DNA of 64,000 nt from Paenibacillus amylolyticus (GCF_003719335.1 NZ_RIAS01000002.1:124001-188000), one strand, 5' to 3'. Shown: positions 17,778-26,037, counted from the first letter of the stretch. Translations and numbers: made by a program. The notes: generated from the letters alone by a model not told the origin.

Positions 17778-17783
17778 TATAAT
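17778..17783 (+). promoter_or_regulatory. Candidate -10 of the methyltransferase promoter
   Basis: TATAAT preceded by TG-rich context (GATGTATAAT) lies in the short gap between the operon terminator and the methyltransferase gene. A -35 is not obvious. Separate transcription of the methyltransferase would allow protection before restriction. Confidence 0.4.
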
Positions 17784-17851
17784 AGAACCTAAGTTCGTGT
17801 GATAATAATATTTACTAACACAAAATTATGATATATGGAGATGTTTAATGA

Positions 17852-18949
17852 ATGATATTTAATAAAGGGGAGCTTTTCTGTGGGCCTGGAGGGCTATCTC
17901 TTGGTGCAAAAATGGCTGAAATTATCAGTCCTGATGGGGAGATATTCAAGGTACAACACAGATGGGCTAATGATTACGACTCAGAAGCATGTCGGACGTT
18001 TAGACACAATATTTGTCCTGATGATCCAGATTCTGTTATAGAAGGTGACGTAAGAGAAATTGATATTGATTCTTTGCCTAGCATTGATGCTTTCTCTTTT
18101 GGTTTCCCATGTAATGATTATAGTAATGTTGGGGAGAAAAAAGGGATTAACGGTGATTTCGGCCCTTTATACACTTATGGAGTGAAGGTACTGAATGCTC
18201 ATAAACCACTTTGGTTCATAGCAGAAAACGTTGGAGGACTTGAAAGTGCTAATGAAGGAGAAACTTTTATAAAAATTCTATCTGATTTAGAGAAAACAGG
18301 ATATAATCTTACGCCTCATTTGTATAAGTTTCATGAATATGGAGTACCACAAGCTAGACAGCGAATTATTATTGTTGGTATACGTAAAGACTTAGGCTTA
18401 GAATATAAAGTTCCAGCACCAACTCATGGACCAGAAAATTATGTCACTTCTAGGCAAGCACTAGAAGATGTACCAATTCCACTAGATGCACCTAATCAGG
18501 AATATACAAAACATCAAGCTAAGGTAATAGAGATGCTAACTCATATACCACCTGGAGAAAATGCTTGGTACCAAGGATTACCAGAACATTTAAGGTTGAA
18601 TGTAAAAGGAACTAAAATTAGCCAAATATATAAAAGGCTTCATCCAGATAGACCTGCCTACACGGTTACAGGAAGCGGTGGTGGGGGAACACATATGTAT
18701 CATTACGATAGCCCAAGAGCACTAACTAACAGGGAAAGAGCTAGGATTCAAACATTTCCTGACACATATGAGTTCTTAGGAGGAAAAGAGGCTGTAAGAA
18801 AACAAATTGGTATGGCCGTGCCTCCTCTAGGAGCTAAAATTATAGTAGAGGCAATTCTTAAAACATTTGCAGGGATTCCGTATAATTTTGTTGATGCGCA
18901 CTGGACATTCGATGATTCAATAGCTAATCCTCTATTAAAACTAAAATAA
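17852..18949 (+). CDS. DNA (cytosine-5)-methyltransferase
   Basis: 365 residues. C5-methyltransferase motifs are in order: I GELFCGPGGLSLG (6-18), IV with the catalytic PC at 86-87 (GFPCNDYS), VI ENV (125-127), VIII QARQR (167-171), and X IGMAVPPLGAKII near the end. The target-recognition stretch between VIII and IX is short. It uses S-adenosylmethionine to methylate a cytosine in the site cut by the neighbouring endonuclease. The adjacent Vsr gene on the opposite strand would repair T:G mismatches from deamination of the modified base. Own promoter candidate and terminator. Confidence 0.93.
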   Translation: MIFNKGELFCGPGGLSLGAKMAEIISPDGEIFKVQHRWANDYDSEACRTFRHNICPDDPDSVIEGDVREIDIDSLPSIDAFSFGFPCNDYSNVGEKKGINGDFGPLYTYGVKVLNAHKPLWFIAENVGGLESANEGETFIKILSDLEKTGYNLTPHLYKFHEYGVPQARQRIIIVGIRKDLGLEYKVPAPTHGPENYVTSRQALEDVPIPLDAPNQEYTKHQAKVIEMLTHIPPGENAWYQGLPEHLRLNVKGTKISQIYKRLHPDRPAYTVTGSGGGGTHMYHYDSPRALTNRERARIQTFPDTYEFLGGKEAVRKQIGMAVPPLGAKIIVEAILKTFAGIPYNFVDAHWTFDDSIANPLLKLK

Positions 18950-18956
18950 GATATTA

Positions 18957-18990
18957 AAGGTCGAGTTATTTCTCTCGATCTTATTTTATT
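18957..18990 (+). terminator. Terminator after the methyltransferase
   Basis: GGTCGAG pairs with CTCGATC (one wobble), followed by TTATTTTATTTTT. Confidence 0.65.
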
Positions 18991-19031
18991 TTTATACTTT
19001 CTATAAATGAAGATATATTATTAATAGTATC

Positions 19032-19403
19032 TTAAAATTCGTCTTTTTTTAATTTATGCTCCCAGATTCTTAATAAACTCCAACCAATACTTTCATAGTA
19101 GCTATTAACTTGGGTATCTCGTTGTTTGTTACGTACTAGCTTTTTTACCCAATATTCTTGATTGCTTTTCGGGATGTTTCCATGAATTTTACATCCATGC
19201 CAAAAACAAGAGTCAATAAATATAACTATTTTGTATTTCTTAATGGAGATATCCGGCTTACCATAGAGACTCGTGCTGTTTCTGCGAAAACGAAAGCCTT
19301 TTCTCCATAGTTCTCTTGAAACTTTATCTTCTAGTTTTGTTCCAGTAGAACGTATTGCAGACATATTCTTTTTTCTGTTTTCGGGGGATAAATTATCGAC
19401 CAT
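19032..19403 (-). CDS. vsr: Very short patch repair endonuclease Vsr
   Basis: 123 residues, close to the usual ~135-150. Diagnostic blocks are RKKNMSAIRSTGTKLEDKV at the start, GKPDISIKKYKIVIFIDSCF containing the catalytic Asp, WHGC-x-x-H for the zinc site, and LLRIWEHKL near the end. Vsr nicks 5' of the T in T:G mismatches left by deaminated 5-methylcytosine. It is convergent with the C5 methyltransferase. AAAGGAG upstream of the ATG supports the start. Confidence 0.93.
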   Translation of the reverse strand: MVDNLSPENRKKNMSAIRSTGTKLEDKVSRELWRKGFRFRRNSTSLYGKPDISIKKYKIVIFIDSCFWHGCKIHGNIPKSNQEYWVKKLVRNKQRDTQVNSYYESIGWSLLRIWEHKLKKDEF

Positions 19404-19472
19404 TTTAACAAAACTCCTTTAAAAAGATCTCTTTATAATATATCAATCCTAATAAGGAGGAATGAGCTTTTT

Positions 19473-19752
19473 ATGTCAATTAAACTCAGTGAATTACATA
19501 GGAACATTCTGATAGCTAAAGATCAGAAGAGCTATTTTTGGTAGCCGGTGAAGAGACTTATTTAATGTGAAATTAAACCTGCTCATCTGATTTGGGGGCT
19601 CTTGGGAATTAAAGAACTAATAGTAAGAGGAGTCCGTTGGAGGTGTATGTTCAAATTCCATTATCAGATTCGCGAATTTTTCAGGTACCTTTTTTAATGG
19701 GAGAACTTTCAACACGTAAGTTAGGGCGTCGGGTAATGCCGGAGATAACTTA
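19473..19752 (+). pseudogene. Decayed ORF remnant between Vsr and the controller gene
   Basis: A strong AAGGAGG (19454-19460) precedes an ATG at 19473 that reads MSIKLSELHRNILIAKDQ then hits TAG; a one-base frameshift continues FLVAGEETYLM and stops again. A second fragment at ~19613-19752 reads SPLEVYVQIPLSDSRIFQVP and ends in TAA. Its EVY-(V/I)-(Q/P)-IP pattern resembles the AYIPI start of the recognition domain of the PLD endonuclease at 14022. This looks like an inactivated restriction-related gene; family assignment is weak. Confidence 0.35.
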
Positions 19753-19949
19753 ATTTATGTAGAAAAATTCCAAGAAAGGCGGTAATCTAAAGCTAATTGG
19801 TTTATGGTTCCAATGTAATAATAATCCTAAAAAATGATAAAATAATTCAGGTTGAGTTTACTTCTCCTAGTGATGTATTGTTCGCTCGAATCTAAATTTT
19901 GAAATAATTTCTGAGCAAAATAACGCAGCTGTTATTTTGCTTATTAATT

Positions 19950-20318
19950 TTAAGATGAAGTTCCATGTGACATTTTTAAAATCTCTCTTATTATATTGCG
20001 GGATAGCAATATATTACTTGGGGTAGTTTTTCTGAGCATGTCCGCAACTTCTTGTATAATCATCTCTGACTCAGTCTGTTTCATTTCCTCATTTACGAAA
20101 CCAAATAACTGCGTTAAATTTACCTCCAGTGCTTCTGCAATTTTAGCGAGGTTAACCAAAGACACATTCTTTTCTCCGCGTTCAATTTGTCCAATGTATG
20201 TAAAATGGAATCCACCTTTTTCTCCAAGTGCCTCCTGTGATAGTCCCTCCTCTTTTCTTAGAGCCTTGATTCGAGCACCCACTAATTTCAAAATTTCTCT
20301 ATCTTCCACTATATACAC
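19950..20318 (-). CDS. XRE-family regulator, probable restriction-modification controller (C) protein
   Basis: 122 residues. Residues ~10-70 form a Cro/CI helix-turn-helix (VGARIKALRKEEGLSQEALG, then FHFTYIGQIERGEKNVSLVN). The first ~75 residues match typical C proteins; the C-terminal ~45 residues are an extra helical extension. Location inside the restriction island, divergent from the HEPN-like gene, suggests timing control of restriction genes. A box-like stretch (CTACACTTTTAATATAGGGG, minus strand) lies just upstream of its start. Confidence 0.75.
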   Translation of the reverse strand: MYIVEDREILKLVGARIKALRKEEGLSQEALGEKGGFHFTYIGQIERGEKNVSLVNLAKIAEALEVNLTQLFGFVNEEMKQTESEMIIQEVADMLRKTTPSNILLSRNIIREILKMSHGTSS

Positions 20319-20452
20319 CCCCTATATTAAAAGTGTAGACAAGATTTCAGGGGCTAAACATAACTATTTGAATCTTATAATTCGTATGAATTATATCTTA
20401 AAGTATTTATTTTGTTCTATAATATTGGTATTAACTCATTGGAGGGATGACA

Positions 20453-20971
20453 ATGGCAAGAAAATGCTTAATTACCGAAGCACATTGTAATCACCAAGTA
20501 GATTTTACTCCACATCTTCAAGAACATTATAACTCTCAACAACTCTTTTCTAGTTATGATCAAGATGACTATAGACTACGTAATAGAATACAGGACTATC
20601 ACCGACATTCGACATACCACATCAAACTTGCCAATATCATGCATAGTCACAATCAGTTCGAAGCTTGCATCATACTCTGCGATTGGGGACTGGCTTCCAT
20701 GGTCAAGGCATTATATATCCAAGAGCATCATGTAGTACATCCACCGAAGGAGCTTACCATGAATGAGATTTTGCATATAGTGCATACGGATACTGAGCCC
20801 GGACTGGATATTGCTATGTTCATCGGTACGATTCAACATATGTCTTGCATAGAAGAGTTTAACCAGGATCGGACTCTTAAACCAAACAACATCGAAAAGC
20901 TGCTTCAACGAACAGAAGAAATACTAGAGGAGCTAGAGAACCGATTGAAGAATGATATAGAATTGAAATAA
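20453..20971 (+). CDS. Helical protein, possibly HEPN-like
   Basis: 172 residues from the ATG 6 nt after GGAGGG. An N-terminal ~45 residues rich in H, Y and Q is followed by a helical region: RHSTYHIKLANIMHSHNQFE, ACIILCDWGLASMVKALYIQ, GLDIAMFIGTIQHMS, and a coiled-coil-like C-terminus. The pattern of a helix ending ...KAL followed by H/P-rich turns resembles HEPN-fold proteins. The canonical R-x4-6-H ribonuclease motif is not evident, so toxin activity is doubtful. No partner nucleotidyltransferase is adjacent. Confidence 0.5.
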   Translation: MARKCLITEAHCNHQVDFTPHLQEHYNSQQLFSSYDQDDYRLRNRIQDYHRHSTYHIKLANIMHSHNQFEACIILCDWGLASMVKALYIQEHHVVHPPKELTMNEILHIVHTDTEPGLDIAMFIGTIQHMSCIEEFNQDRTLKPNNIEKLLQRTEEILEELENRLKNDIELK

Positions 20972-21145
20972 TATTGATTTAATGTGTTATGCAAAGAGGC
21001 CGCTTTTTTTGAAAATAGGCCTTCAAGAGTACAGGTACTTAAAGGAAACTTTTTATAATAAGGGAAAAACAGGATATTGGACGGATGTATGTATCTTATA
21101 CTTCTGCTAACATAGTTAAATCTTATTTATTTCGGAGAGAACCCT

Positions 21146-22183
21146 ATGAGTACAATTAAAGTAACACCAGAGCAACTACTACATGTATCTAAACAGATTG
21201 AGCAGGGAAGACAACAGCTGGAATCAATACGAAGTGACCTGACCGCACGTATTGGTTTCATCGAGTCACAATGGGCGGGAACGACACAGGAACGGTTTTT
21301 CTATGATTTTCAGCAATCTCGTCCTGTACTGGATCGTGCACTGGAGAGTATGGTTAAATCTTCACAGGATCTCAAGGTCATTGCCGAGAGATTCCAACAA
21401 GTGGATCAGGAACAGGTGGGCTTGGGGGCGGTTGCAGGGCAGATTGGTGTCGGTACGATGACGAATCGTGATGCTGGCAATCTCGAAAAGGAACGAAGAC
21501 TGGTATATAATTCGTTGTTTGGTGTTTATATGCCTGCCAGTGAAGCTGAGGATGGGATGCCAGGGCAAAAAGAGTTTGTTAAGTATTGGGAAAACGGTGG
21601 CACCTATGAAGAAATGAGAGCTGGATCGAAGCAACCGAAGTCTAATGGTGGGGATATATATGATGAACAAATTAAGAAATTTGAAGAAGGTCGTCATCCC
21701 TTTACCGGGGAAACTGTACCTGCATGGCAAGCAGGAGTTTCTATCGCTAGTTTACATCTTGGTAAGATAGCACTGGCTTTTACAGGGAAGTATAATAAAA
21801 GTTATAAGGTTCCGAAAGAGGGATTCAAACTTTTCCCAAAATCTAAAATGGAAAATCTTAATGTAAAGCATTCAGTATATGTGAACAAACATGATGTGTT
21901 AAGTTCTGCGACTGTTCCCAAGAAAGGTGGGGAGACTGTCGTAGGACATGCCCTGCAGAAACATGCAGGACGAAATCCTGATATATGGGGTAGAGTTCAG
22001 GGTGGATCGGATCAAATAAACAAAATAGCTAAGAAACATTTACAAGATATACTGGATTCCCCAGGAGGATTTGATAAAGTTACAAATGATAGAGGTATAA
22101 TATTTCTCGAAAAAAAATTACCTGATGGACGTGGGGTAAGACTTAATCGGGATAGATCATTTAAGGGTTTTATTGACCAATAA
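21146..22183 (+). CDS. WXG100-headed polymorphic toxin, probable RNase-type tip
   Basis: 345 residues, ATG after CGGAGAG. Residues 1-95 form a WXG100 domain with W43-A-G45 (SQWAGTTQERFF), position-identical to the toxin at 5812. A linker with FTGETVPAWQAG follows. From ~residue 215 the sequence becomes A+T-rich. The tip (~260-345) has GETVVGHALQKHAGRNP, SDQINKIAKKHLQDIL, GIIFLEKKLPDGRGVRLN and RSFKGFI, conserved-looking H, K and R residues of the kind seen in BECR/EndoU-like bacterial RNase toxins. Type VII export and cytoplasmic RNA attack are inferred. The gene 14 nt downstream is the likely immunity factor. Confidence 0.75.
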   Translation: MSTIKVTPEQLLHVSKQIEQGRQQLESIRSDLTARIGFIESQWAGTTQERFFYDFQQSRPVLDRALESMVKSSQDLKVIAERFQQVDQEQVGLGAVAGQIGVGTMTNRDAGNLEKERRLVYNSLFGVYMPASEAEDGMPGQKEFVKYWENGGTYEEMRAGSKQPKSNGGDIYDEQIKKFEEGRHPFTGETVPAWQAGVSIASLHLGKIALAFTGKYNKSYKVPKEGFKLFPKSKMENLNVKHSVYVNKHDVLSSATVPKKGGETVVGHALQKHAGRNPDIWGRVQGGSDQINKIAKKHLQDILDSPGGFDKVTNDRGIIFLEKKLPDGRGVRLNRDRSFKGFIDQ

Positions 22184-22197
22184 CGGAGGCTGTAACT

Positions 22198-22698
22198 GTG
22201 GAAAGTTTAGAAATCATCCTATTAGATTTCAAAAAAAGCAATCTGGATCAATTCATTAAAAAAGATTTGAGTATTCAAACAAATCAAATTAGAAGTTCCC
22301 ACTTTTATGATAATAGTAGGGGAAAGGATACTGAATTTCAGGAAATAAAAAGCTTCGAAAAGATACTCACTCCTAAGGGAACGGGAAACCTATTTCTGTC
22401 TGACCTTAACTTAGGGCACAATTTTATTGATGTGATGATTGTGTTTTCGTTTGACGAGCAATACGGAGATATTACAATGAATTTTCCTGAAGAAGAGTTG
22501 TATAGTGGAGAGAAATCCGAGACAGCGTTAAAAGCTGAAGGATTAGTACGATATATCTTTGATATGATGGATAAGTACGAAATTAAAAAGGTTAGAGTCG
22601 GATATGAACCAGCTACGGATGATGACACATGCTTGGTAGAGATCAATAACGGAATGAAGAACAATTTCAATGATATTGTTACAAAGTTATTGGGATAG
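22198..22698 (+). CDS. Probable cognate immunity protein of the second toxin
   Basis: 166 residues from GTG, with CGGAGG upstream, 14 nt after the toxin stop. The protein is acidic, soluble and alpha/beta (MESLEIILLDFKKSNLDQF, DVMIVFSFDEQYGDITMNFP, LVRYIFDMMDKYEIKKVRVG). No family is recognised. Position and acidic composition indicate the tip-neutralising partner. A hairpin terminator follows. Confidence 0.6.
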   Translation: MESLEIILLDFKKSNLDQFIKKDLSIQTNQIRSSHFYDNSRGKDTEFQEIKSFEKILTPKGTGNLFLSDLNLGHNFIDVMIVFSFDEQYGDITMNFPEEELYSGEKSETALKAEGLVRYIFDMMDKYEIKKVRVGYEPATDDDTCLVEINNGMKNNFNDIVTKLLG

Positions 22699-22713
22699 AT
22701 TCATATCATTCAA

Positions 22714-22754
22714 AAGCCCATTTCAACTCTCAAATGAGTAGTTATGGGCTATTT
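22714..22754 (+). terminator. Hairpin terminator after the toxin-immunity pair
   Basis: AAGCCCATTTCAACT pairs imperfectly with AGTAGTTATGGGCT, followed by ATTTC. A near copy of the stem ends (AGCCCATTTCA...ATGGGCTGTTTT) closes the unit at 25384-25425, suggesting duplicated gene ends. Confidence 0.6.
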
Positions 22755-23050
22755 CAATTTTCGTCAATCCGCTCCCGCCACTTTACAAAATCAATCGTTC
22801 ACCATCCATGGCAAATGGTATAATGGCAAAAAAGGAATATTCTGGAGTGGCCTGTATCGGTTGCATGCGTATTTTGAACGAGGGAATCTCAATTGAATAT
22901 ATTGATAAGATATAAGTGGCAGTGAAGCGGGGAAAGAATGGGCTTCGTTGCTGCTTATGTTTTTATGATGAGACGTGACTAAAACTCATCTGAGTTATTA
23001 TCAGAACAATTGCTCCGATAACTCTAGGCAACCATTAAGGAGAGTGCAAC

Positions 23051-23363
23051 ATGGTGGATTTCCTTAGAAAAGTAAATTCGTTAGTACAGAAGAGGGGGAA
23101 CTTACATCCTGATGATCCGGCAATTCAGTTAATTATGGCATGAGTTGGTGGATTTGCTAAAGAGCAATGAGGAAAGGGCGATAACATTGTTAGAGCAAAG
23201 TAAGGAAACGGAATTGTATTGGTTATGTGAGATATTTGAGGATTTATCTGCCGAATTTCAGAGTCAAGCATTCATACATTGTCTGTTAGAGCTGCAAAAG
23301 AAATATCCCGACCTGGATATGAAGCAAGATATCGAGTACGCGATTCAATCCATAGAAGAATAA
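23051..23363 (+). pseudogene. Immunity-type gene broken by a one-base frameshift
   Basis: ATG at 23051, after AAGGAG, reads MVDFLRKVNSLVQKRGNLHP then DDPAIQLIMA and a stop at 23141-23143. Deleting a single G near 23137-23138 restores ...IQLIMHELVDLLKSNEERA and continues to EYAIQSIEE, giving ~103 residues. The restored product (LYWLCEIFEDLSAEFQSQAF) resembles a small acidic Firmicute family seen in toxin-immunity clusters. The downstream part alone would start at TTG 23145 without a ribosome site. Confidence 0.65.
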
Positions 23364-23380
23364 CGGATTGGAGTGAGATG

Positions 23381-24016
23381 ATGAGAGTGCAGCTTAAAGA
23401 TACAGTAACATTACAAACCAATTTATCATTGGATCAAAGCTATATCGTATATGAAATAGAATCTACGGCTTCAGGAAATACGTACTATAGAATTGAAAAT
23501 GATGCGAAGCAGGTTGTTCCGTATGATGCTGCTTTATTTGATGTAGTTTCAGATAAACTATATGGTGAATGGACGATCTTAAACAAGTCTAATCAATCAT
23601 CTGCCAGAGTTCCCGGAGAGTTCGCTTATACCTCATTTTGGGAAGAGTTTTATAATGATGATCCAAGGGCTCTACGCGCTTTTAGACAAGTTAAGGCCAG
23701 ATTTTATCTCGCAGAATTAGAAGCGTTCGAAATTAAAGATATTCTGGAGAGTAACAACGAAGATGAGATTTACTTTGTTTTAAATATGCTAATACGCGCG
23801 AAGTGTGACACGTTCATATACGAAGTAATTCAATTCGCCAAAACAAGGCTGGTAGAGCATACCTATTCAGAGAATGATTTGTTGATAACTGCATTCGAGT
23901 ATTTGAGTTTATTCAAAGAAGAACATATCCATGCATTTTTAATAGGCTACTTGACCAATATTGAGCTTGGAAATGATAAACTAACAAAAATTGTGAGTAA
24001 TTACTTTGCTTCATAA
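23381..24016 (+). CDS. Immunity-cluster protein of unknown family
   Basis: 211 residues from the second of two consecutive ATGs after TTGGAGTGAG. N-terminal ~75 residues are beta-rich (VQLKDTVTLQTNLSLDQSYI), followed by a helical-repeat-like region (ALRAFRQVKARFYLAELEAF, DEIYFVLNMLIRAKCDTFIY, LLITAFEYLSLFKEEHIHAF). It is cytoplasmic and acidic. It lies 17 nt after the frameshifted gene and in a series of small orphan genes behind a WXG toxin, so an immunity role is inferred from context only. Confidence 0.5.
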   Translation: MRVQLKDTVTLQTNLSLDQSYIVYEIESTASGNTYYRIENDAKQVVPYDAALFDVVSDKLYGEWTILNKSNQSSARVPGEFAYTSFWEEFYNDDPRALRAFRQVKARFYLAELEAFEIKDILESNNEDEIYFVLNMLIRAKCDTFIYEVIQFAKTRLVEHTYSENDLLITAFEYLSLFKEEHIHAFLIGYLTNIELGNDKLTKIVSNYFAS

Positions 24017-24072
24017 CATAAATGGCAAGTGAATATAGGGAAGTGTGAATCTGCTAGAGGTTGGTGGGAAGT

Positions 24073-24540
24073 GTGGCAAAAAGTATCTATCTAAAAAACA
24101 AAGATGAGTTATTACCAGAGGAACTTATGGCTTATACATTGGCCAAATTAGGATCTTACGCATGGAGTAGGACAGAGATGTACAAACCGAATCGGATGTA
24201 TGAGCGTCCTGCTGGTTTTTATTTCAGATTTCACAATGCCGATCAGGTTTATGAACAATTAAAGCTATGTATTGAGGAGTTCAAAGGTAACTTGAAATGG
24301 ATAATTCATGTAAGTCCTGTAACTAGACATCAAAATTATGTTGTTGAACCTGCTGATGTATACTATGCGAAACAAGCCGAGACATATCGGGTAAATATGG
24401 AGCTGCGGGACGTGCTTCAAGCATCGTATAAGGACATCTGTGAACTGGCGATTCAAGATATTCCTCTATTATGCAAACATATTGAGCAATGGTTTGAGCT
24501 GGAGCATAAACAACTCTATCCACCTACCATACCCAATTAG
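24073..24540 (+). CDS. Immunity-cluster protein of unknown family
   Basis: 155 residues, probably from GTG at 24073 (MAKSIYLKNKDELLPEELMA); TTG 24061 or GTG 24064 would add a few residues. Notable segments are GSYAWSRTEMYKPNRMYERP, KWIIHVSPVTRHQNYVVEP and ADVYYAKQAETYRVNMELRD. It has no signal peptide or membrane helix. I do not recognise the family. Adjacent small genes on both sides share spacing and composition. Confidence 0.5.
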   Translation: MAKSIYLKNKDELLPEELMAYTLAKLGSYAWSRTEMYKPNRMYERPAGFYFRFHNADQVYEQLKLCIEEFKGNLKWIIHVSPVTRHQNYVVEPADVYYAKQAETYRVNMELRDVLQASYKDICELAIQDIPLLCKHIEQWFELEHKQLYPPTIPN

Positions 24541-24559
24541 TGAGTAGGGAGAGATTCTT

Positions 24560-24889
24560 TTGTCACAAAGTGCAATTCGTTATAATCAGCGAACACGTTA
24601 TATACAAGATGCTCAATTAGGTGCAGTCATTCAGTGTGTTTTTCAAATTGTAGATCAAAATGCCACGAAATTTCCTGACGAAATCGAGTGGTTATTGCAT
24701 GCAATAGAGGAGTGGTGGAGTGATTTTGAAGAGTTGCCACCAGGGTTAAAGGATATTGAATTAGATAAGTGGCTGACAAAGGGAAGCCGTAAAGAAATCT
24801 TTGAAAACTTGTTAGAAGATGCTCTTAAACAATGTGATGAATCCTTAAAAGATGAAATATTCAAATGGATGGAGATATTGAGAGATTGA
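24560..24889 (+). CDS. Small acidic immunity-cluster protein
   Basis: 109 residues from TTG with TAGGGAGAG upstream. All-helical and acidic (DEIEWLLHAIEEWWSDFEEL, NLLEDALKQCDESLKDEIFK). The size, charge and position 19 nt behind the previous gene fit an orphan immunity protein; no family is recognised. Confidence 0.5.
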   Translation: MSQSAIRYNQRTRYIQDAQLGAVIQCVFQIVDQNATKFPDEIEWLLHAIEEWWSDFEELPPGLKDIELDKWLTKGSRKEIFENLLEDALKQCDESLKDEIFKWMEILRD

Positions 24890-24992
24890 TCTAACAACAC
24901 GGAATTTCAGTCCATGCACCGTAAACTTAACTAGAGTCATTCTGGACGCAATGATTTTTAATGCATTTTTACTGGCCAAAGGAGTTTTGGAC

Positions 24993-25370
24993 ATGGGAAA
25001 GTATGTATCAGTTAGAGGTTGGCTGGAGTGTGATGAGAATACAGTTAACGAAGTGAAAAAGATAAGGGATGACTTCACAGCGAGTTCTAATCAAGGTTTA
25101 CTAGATGAAGATAAATTGGCACTGTACCAGTCGGGCTGGACATTCCCGGATAGGCAAATGAATTGGACAGCCTATGTTTTTTATGGGGCAGATATCAGAG
25201 AGTATCACCTTGATTTTATGAAAAAGCAGCTTTCTGAGATGGCTAACATTCAGGACATAACAGGATATTTTTTGATAGATGATCATGATGGAGACTATCA
25301 TTTGTGCTGGCAGATATATGAGAATAAAGTTTTTGAAAGTGAACAGGAGAATATCGTGTTTAACAAATAA
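24993..25370 (+). CDS. Immunity-cluster protein of unknown family
   Basis: 125 residues from the ATG 8 nt after AAAGGAG; an earlier in-frame ATG at 24951 lacks a site. Sequence features are MGKYVSVRGWLECDENTVNE, QSGWTFPDRQMNWTAYVFYG and FLIDDHDGDYHLCWQIYENK, an alpha/beta protein with aromatic clusters and no export signal. Followed by a hairpin terminator. Immunity function is inferred from location. Confidence 0.5.
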   Translation: MGKYVSVRGWLECDENTVNEVKKIRDDFTASSNQGLLDEDKLALYQSGWTFPDRQMNWTAYVFYGADIREYHLDFMKKQLSEMANIQDITGYFLIDDHDGDYHLCWQIYENKVFESEQENIVFNK

Positions 25371-25383
25371 ATATTATTATAAG

Positions 25384-25425
25384 AAGCCCATTTCACTTTT
25401 AATAGAGGAGTAATGGGCTGTTTTG
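25384..25425 (+). terminator. Hairpin terminator
   Basis: AGCCCAT (25385-25391) pairs with ATGGGCT (25413-25419) and runs into GTTTTGTTT; related to the hairpin at 22714. Confidence 0.65.
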
Positions 25426-25443
25426 TTTGGAGGTACTGAAATA

Positions 25444-25929
25444 ATGGCATCGGCTTTTGTATTGGTAGAAGAGAACAGCAATATACCCATAGATCGTTTG
25501 GTGGAAGATATACGACAAGTCTGTCTGGAATCAAACCTGCACTTAATTGATGGAATTCAAGATGTAGATTCAGAACAGAACATGAAACATTGTGCCTTAG
25601 GCATTTCACTTTCAAACCAAGAAGAGTCAGACCATGGCAAGGTAAATAATACGATCAGAGTCGACGTGTACGATGAACCTGCTCTACATCAATACAGAGA
25701 GTTGGAATGGAGAGAGGATGGGCAGGTATACTTTAACACACTTATTATTGATGAGGTTTATCAAAATGAAGAGGTCACGCTGACCTTTCTGTATCATTTT
25801 CTTACCAGATACCCACAGATGATAGTTTGGATAGAGGAAGATTGGGTGTATACATTGTCTGATCTCGATAAAGCTTTGAAAACTTCTAATCTGTCTGATT
25901 GGTGTTATGTAAACCCGAACTCCTTTTAG
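25444..25929 (+). CDS. Immunity-family paralogue of the genes at 7570 and 8076
   Basis: 161 residues from the ATG 10 nt after TTGGAGG. C-terminal block VWIEEDWVYTLSDLDKALKT and DWCYVNP closely matches VWIEEEWFYTLGDL and SWCYMDP of the gene at 8076; the N-terminus MASAFVLVEENSN aligns with the ATT-started paralogue at 7570. Acidic and cytoplasmic. The same family therefore occurs in both WXG toxin clusters 17 kb apart, consistent with immunity exchange or duplication. Confidence 0.6.
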   Translation: MASAFVLVEENSNIPIDRLVEDIRQVCLESNLHLIDGIQDVDSEQNMKHCALGISLSNQEESDHGKVNNTIRVDVYDEPALHQYRELEWREDGQVYFNTLIIDEVYQNEEVTLTFLYHFLTRYPQMIVWIEEDWVYTLSDLDKALKTSNLSDWCYVNPNSF

Positions 25930-25938
25930 GTAAAAGGA

Positions 25939-25964
25939 ATTTGGAGGTGCTTCCTCCAATTTTT
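25939..25964 (+). terminator. Rho-independent terminator
   Basis: Perfect TTGGAGG / CCTCCAA stem, 5-nt loop and TTTTT directly after the paralogue's stop. Confidence 0.8.
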
Positions 25965-26037
25965 CGACTATCCTTCTGGCATAATGATAATTTTCAGGAT
26001 TATGAGATAACATTATTTTGTAGTGGGAGGATTTTTT

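Noticed and set aside
22744..22896. 50-codon plus-strand ORF (contains GKWYNGKKGIFWSGLYRLHA)
   Set aside because: Starts inside the terminator hairpin with no ribosome site. It could be a toxin-tip relic, but nothing was recognised.
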